Of a stretch of 7,724 nt of DNA, positions 6,137-7,724 are shown piece after piece. Source of the stretch: Terriglobia bacterium. Lineage in GTDB: Bacteria > Acidobacteriota > Terriglobia > UBA7540. Every line of letters starts with the position of its first letter. Position 1 is the first letter of the stretch. The notes under the pieces were generated by a model. That model saw only the letters and a list, made by a program, of their open reading frames with translations, was not told the DNA's origin and ran no database searches. Location of the stretch: contig JASHYZ010000331.1 of assembly GCA_030042795.1 (NCBI GenBank), positions 1-7,724 on the forward strand, read 5' to 3'. Made by a program: the position numbers and the translations under genes.

Positions 6137-6700
6137 ATGCTGCGGCTCCTACGCAAGGTTTTCGGCACGATTGCTCTAATCTGGCTGGCGCTGTGGATCC
6201 TCGCCTTGATCGCCTTTGCCGTTGCCCCCAAGGTGGTAAATGCAGCATTTGTGGATCTGATTCGTCTTAATTACTTCGGCGCACCCGCGACCCTCATATG
6301 GGCTGTGCTCAAGGTCATCAGCGTGCTAAAAGCGTCTCGTGCGGAGCGACCGGTCTCCCTCGTGGCCTGGCCTCCGCCTGGCGAGAGGCCCGTAGGAGCG
6401 GGTGGTGTCTTGAGCCCACAGATAGCTGCCTCACTGCCTGAAATACAGAGAGCCGCTCCGCCGCCTGAGCCACAGCGCGTTTACCCTTCAAGTTTCAATC
6501 CTCCCTCGGAGCCGGGAGTTTACACCTACTCGGCGCCGGGCATGCCGATGTGTCCACGGTGCGGAGAGCGCCCCGCCATCTTCTACTGTCTAACTCATCG
6601 GCAGGCGGCGTGTCTCCAATGTGTGGCCAGGCACGATCAGCCCGCTGAGTGCTTTTACGTGCCGGCTTTTCGCGCGCCAAAGCCGGGCGCGGGGCGCTGA
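6137..6700 (+). CDS. Membrane-anchored protein with a C-terminal B-box-like zinc finger
   Basis: I do not recognise a named gene. The start at 6137 (187 residues) is preferred over ATG 6065 because GGGGA lies 7-8 nt before it and the hydrophobic N-terminus begins there. Residues 8-31 form a transmembrane helix (FGTIALIWLALWILALIAFA); 47-64 is a second hydrophobic, possibly membrane-bound stretch. Residues 70-136 are a Pro-rich, disordered linker. The C-terminus holds C139-x2-C142-x8-C151-x2-H154-x4-C159-x2-C162-x3-H166-x5-C172, which is the B-box spacing with Cys in place of the last His, and should bind two zinc ions. B-box-like fingers occur in some bacterial membrane proteins and usually mediate protein contacts. 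It is divergent from the cysteine dioxygenase gene across 132 bp. A thiol- or zinc-related role is only a guess. Confidence 0.8.
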   Translation: MLRLLRKVFGTIALIWLALWILALIAFAVAPKVVNAAFVDLIRLNYFGAPATLIWAVLKVISVLKASRAERPVSLVAWPPPGERPVGAGGVLSPQIAASLPEIQRAAPPPEPQRVYPSSFNPPSEPGVYTYSAPGMPMCPRCGERPAIFYCLTHRQAACLQCVARHDQPAECFYVPAFRAPKPGAGR

Positions 6701-6715
6701 GCGAGGTTTCCCGCA

Positions 6716-6767
6716 GCGCCGAAAGGCGCGGTGGTGCTCGCAATGGCCGGTGTGAGGCGCCGGCGCC
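6716..6767. repeat. GC hairpin and 12-bp palindrome behind the zinc-finger protein gene
   Basis: GCGCC-GAAA-GGCGC (6716-6729) is a perfect 5-bp stem with a GAAA tetraloop, 15 nt after the stop codon at 6700. GGCGCCGGCGCC (6756-6767) is a perfect 12-bp palindrome touching the next inverted repeat. Neither is followed by a T-run, so a terminator role is uncertain. Confidence 0.4.
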
Positions 6768-6872
6768 CTATATAGAACGCGTTAAGTCATGCATGACACA
6801 GGATGCACCTCCAAAGAGCACGGCTTCAGTGTGCCTTCCACACCGCACACCGCTTAATGCGTTCTGTATAGG
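6767..6872. repeat. 106-bp element bounded by 20-bp inverted repeats, type unknown
   Basis: The arms at 6767-6786 (CCTATATAGAACGCGTTAAG) and 6853-6872 match as reverse complements at 18 of 20 positions, and the match stops exactly at both outer ends. The 66-nt centre holds the palindrome TCATGCATGA (6787-6796) right beside the left arm, and a GTGTG-CCTTC-CACAC hairpin (6829-6843). There is no ORF. It may be a small MITE, a recombination site that folds as single-stranded DNA, or a structured RNA. It lacks the GTTRRRY/RYYYAAC boxes of an integron attC site. Confidence 0.65.
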
Positions 6873-6910
6873 TCGATCTGGATGACGTGAATTTTTGTGT
6901 GTGAAAGAAG

Positions 6911-7016
6911 GAGGGTGTAAGGTTGGTTTTTGCAGCCGGCAAGAACCCAATTTCTCGAAAGGAGCTTACACCCGATGAGCAGAGTAATCCCAATCACCGA
7001 GCAATACCAGCATTTT
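6911..7016 (+). mobile_element. Truncated left end of an IS256-like insertion sequence
   Basis: The fragment starts near GAGGGTGTAAG (6911-6921), which resembles an IS terminal repeat. It carries a leader with a good ribosome binding site (AAAGGAG, 6958-6964) and the first codons of a transposase. I find no second copy of the terminal repeat (CTTACACCC at the right end) anywhere downstream, and the similarity I recognise stops at about 7016, so only the left end remains. The assignment rests on recalled similarity of the first 14 residues to IS256-family transposases and needs a database search. Confidence 0.5.
6913..6973 (+). promoter_or_regulatory. Leader hairpin over the ribosome binding site of the IS remnant
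   Basis: GGGTGTAAG (6913-6921) in the terminal repeat pairs perfectly with CTTACACCC (6965-6973), which ends 1 nt before the ATG at 6975. Inside, a second stem forms between about 6923-6933 and 6939-6950 (one bulge, one G-U). The AAAGGAG site lies between the stems, and its GAG can also pair with CTC at 6954-6956. Such folds occur only in transcripts that enter the element from outside and are known in other insertion sequences to block transposase translation. Confidence 0.55.
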
Positions 7017-7058
7017 GAACGTGGCGAGCGTGGATCGCATTCTGTTTTCGATCTTTAA
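6975..7058 (+). pseudogene. IS256-family transposase remnant (N-terminal stub)
   Basis: The frame reads MSRVIPITEQYQHF and then departs into unrelated residues (ERGERGSHSVFDL) before TAA at 7056, giving 27 residues in all. Intact transposases of this family are about 400 residues long, so this is a stub with no catalytic DDE residues. AAAGGAG lies 10 nt before the ATG. The break after Phe14 (about 7016) marks a deletion or recombination joint with the following AT-rich DNA. The family call is from memory of the 'VIPITEQYQHF' start and is moderate in strength. Confidence 0.5.
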
Positions 7059-7294
7059 GGGGTTGAACGAAAGTGGAAAACTCGCGCCCTTCGCCTTTTC
7101 ACACAACCAGCTTGACGTCACCCACTACCTTTTTTGCTTGACTTTTGATCTTAAATATGTTGGTAATTACTTATGGATCATACGCCCTCTCGGGACCGCG
7201 CCACGTACTCTATCGCCCGCGACCTGCGACGCTCAACCGGCGGGAGAAACACTCCAAAAAATTTCGAGACGTACGAGCGAAGCCTGAATGTCTT
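7059..7294. other. AT-rich non-coding stretch of unknown origin, with a doubtful small ORF
   Basis: No recognisable gene is seen. The part around 7130-7180 is much richer in A and T than the rest of the window. A -35 TTGACT (7138-7143) and a poor -10 GGTAAT (7162-7167) with an 18-bp spacer stand just before a 41-codon ORF (ATG 7173 to TAG 7298, MDHTPSRDRATYSIARDL...). It has no ribosome binding site, though a leaderless start is conceivable given the promoter position. The base composition suggests remains of a transferred segment. Confidence 0.35.
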
Positions 7295-7342
7295 TTAGAA
7301 TCAATAAACGTCATCCGGAACCCACGATGTTTATGATTCTAA
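7295..7342. repeat. Long imperfect hairpin between the IS remnant and xseA
   Basis: The arm 7295-7312 (TTAGAATCAATAAACGTC) pairs with 7326-7342 (GATGTTTATGATTCTAA) over 16 base pairs, with one bulged A and one mismatch (G-T wobble in RNA), around a 13-nt loop. It is AT-rich, unlike the GC-rich palindromes elsewhere in the window. It could be the end of a mobile element, a bidirectional terminator without T-run, or a protein-binding site. Confidence 0.6.
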
Positions 7343-7402
7343 GTGACTTATTTAACTAGGCCACGATGTTGTTGATAAATATGTGGGTTACACGTGCTGT
7401 AA

Positions 7403-7428
7403 TGAGCGTCTTCTGTGAGCGTCTTCTG
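7403..7428 (+). repeat. 13-bp perfect tandem duplication abutting the xseA start codon
   Basis: TGAGCGTCTTCTG occurs twice without a gap (7403-7415 and 7416-7428), and the next base is the A of the xseA ATG. The unit length is not a multiple of three, so gain or loss of one copy would change the frame relation between the upstream ATG at 7402 and xseA. No clear Shine-Dalgarno is present in the repeat. Confidence 0.85.
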
Positions 7429-7724
7429 ATGGAACAATCTCTTTTCGATTTCAAGCCGCAGCGCAAGATTTACAGCGTCTCGGATCTCACCGAAGAGATT
7501 CGAGCCGTCTTCGAGGACCAGTTTCCGGACGTTTGGGTGACGGGCGAGATCTCGAACTATCGGCCCGCAGCTTCGGGCCACTGCTACTTCACGCTGAAGG
7601 ATGCGAAGGCGCAGCTCCGTGCCGTCTGCTTTCGCAACCAGGCGCGATACCTGAAGTTCAAGCCTGCCGATGGACTTTCGGTGATCGCGCGCGGCCAGCT
7701 CAGCATTTATGAGGCGCGCGGAGA
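7429..7724 (+). CDS. xseA: Exodeoxyribonuclease VII large subunit (N-terminal part, cut by window edge)
   Basis: The first 98 residues match XseA, the catalytic large subunit of exonuclease VII, which with XseB degrades single-stranded DNA to oligonucleotides in the cytoplasm during repair. The N-terminal OB-fold is clear: WVTGEISNYRPAASGHCYFTLKD (36-58, comparable to the E. coli WISGEISN...SGHWYFTLKD segment), then AQLRAVCFRNQARYLKF (61-77) and the LSIYEARG end (91-98). The catalytic domain lies outside the window. I chose ATG 7429 (MEQSLFDFKPQRK), which matches the usual start of related proteins. In-frame ATGs at 7402, 7381 and 7366 would add 9, 16 or 21 residues (such as MSVFCERLL) that look unlike the family. 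No good ribosome binding site precedes any of them. The gene runs off the right edge. Confidence 0.95.
   Translation, partial: MEQSLFDFKPQRKIYSVSDLTEEIRAVFEDQFPDVWVTGEISNYRPAASGHCYFTLKDAKAQLRAVCFRNQARYLKFKPADGLSVIARGQLSIYEARG

Noticed and set aside
6001..6231. A 76-codon minus-strand frame whose TGA overlaps the cysteine dioxygenase ATG (ATGA)
   Set aside because: The overlap looks like translational coupling, but about 95 bp of the frame is antisense to the membrane helix of the zinc-finger protein gene, the peptide has no recognisable features, and the leaderless promoter lies inside it.
6767..6872. Integron attC site
   Set aside because: The inverted arms are present, but the conserved GTTRRRY and RYYYAAC boxes are absent at the expected ends, and no cassette or integrase is nearby.
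7015..7336. Plus-strand frames of 90 and 63 codons in the AT-rich patch
   Set aside because: No ribosome binding site, no recognisable family, and they span the joint with the IS remnant and the hairpin.
7366..7428. Longer xseA starting at ATG 7366, 7381 or 7402
   Set aside because: The added residues (such as MLLINMWVTRAV) do not resemble the N-termini of related XseA proteins, and none of these starts has a ribosome binding site; the 7402 start is kept only as an open alternative.
1..7724. tRNA, rRNA, CRISPR array or known riboswitch
   Set aside because: I looked for clover-leaf patterns with a CCA end, regularly spaced direct repeats and known aptamer cores and saw none. The palindromes present do not repeat at regular intervals.

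Overview
The window looks like chromosomal DNA from a moderately GC-rich soil bacterium, most likely an acidobacterium (Acidobacteriota). I base this on the make-up of the proteins: secreted M61 and M28 peptidases, a DUF2911 protein, and an XseA N-terminus of the MEQ..FDFKPQRK type. The palindrome-rich intergenic repeats also fit. The placement rests on memory of family sequences, not on a search.

The left two thirds is a minus-strand block. Reading in the direction of transcription it holds a cysteine dioxygenase (6004-5414), a 471-bp non-coding stretch built of nested palindromes (5413-4943), a secreted glutamate-carboxypeptidase-II-like M28 metallopeptidase (4942-2657), a small secreted DUF2911 protein (2506-1982) and a secreted M61 glycyl-aminopeptidase-type metalloprotease with a C-terminal PDZ domain (1836 to beyond base 1). 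The gaps of about 150 bp, a good promoter in front of the DUF2911 gene and a weak terminator behind it suggest neighbouring, separately started transcripts rather than one tight operon. All three proteins carry export signals, so the shared theme is peptide breakdown in the periplasm or outside the cell. The dioxygenase would handle cysteine released by such breakdown; this link is inference.

The cysteine dioxygenase gene has a sigma-70-like promoter so close to its ATG that the mRNA is probably leaderless. Divergent from it, on the plus strand, lies a small membrane-anchored protein (6137-6700) whose C-terminus carries eight Cys/His residues in a near-perfect B-box zinc-finger spacing.

The region 6701-7428 has almost no convincing coding sequence and is a small patchwork of mobile or structured DNA. 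It holds a 106-bp element bounded by 20-bp inverted repeats, the truncated left end of an IS256-like insertion sequence whose leader can fold over its own ribosome binding site, an AT-rich stretch with a possible tiny ORF, a long hairpin, and a 13-bp tandem repeat touching the start of the next gene. That gene is xseA (exonuclease VII large subunit), which begins at 7429 and runs off the right end.
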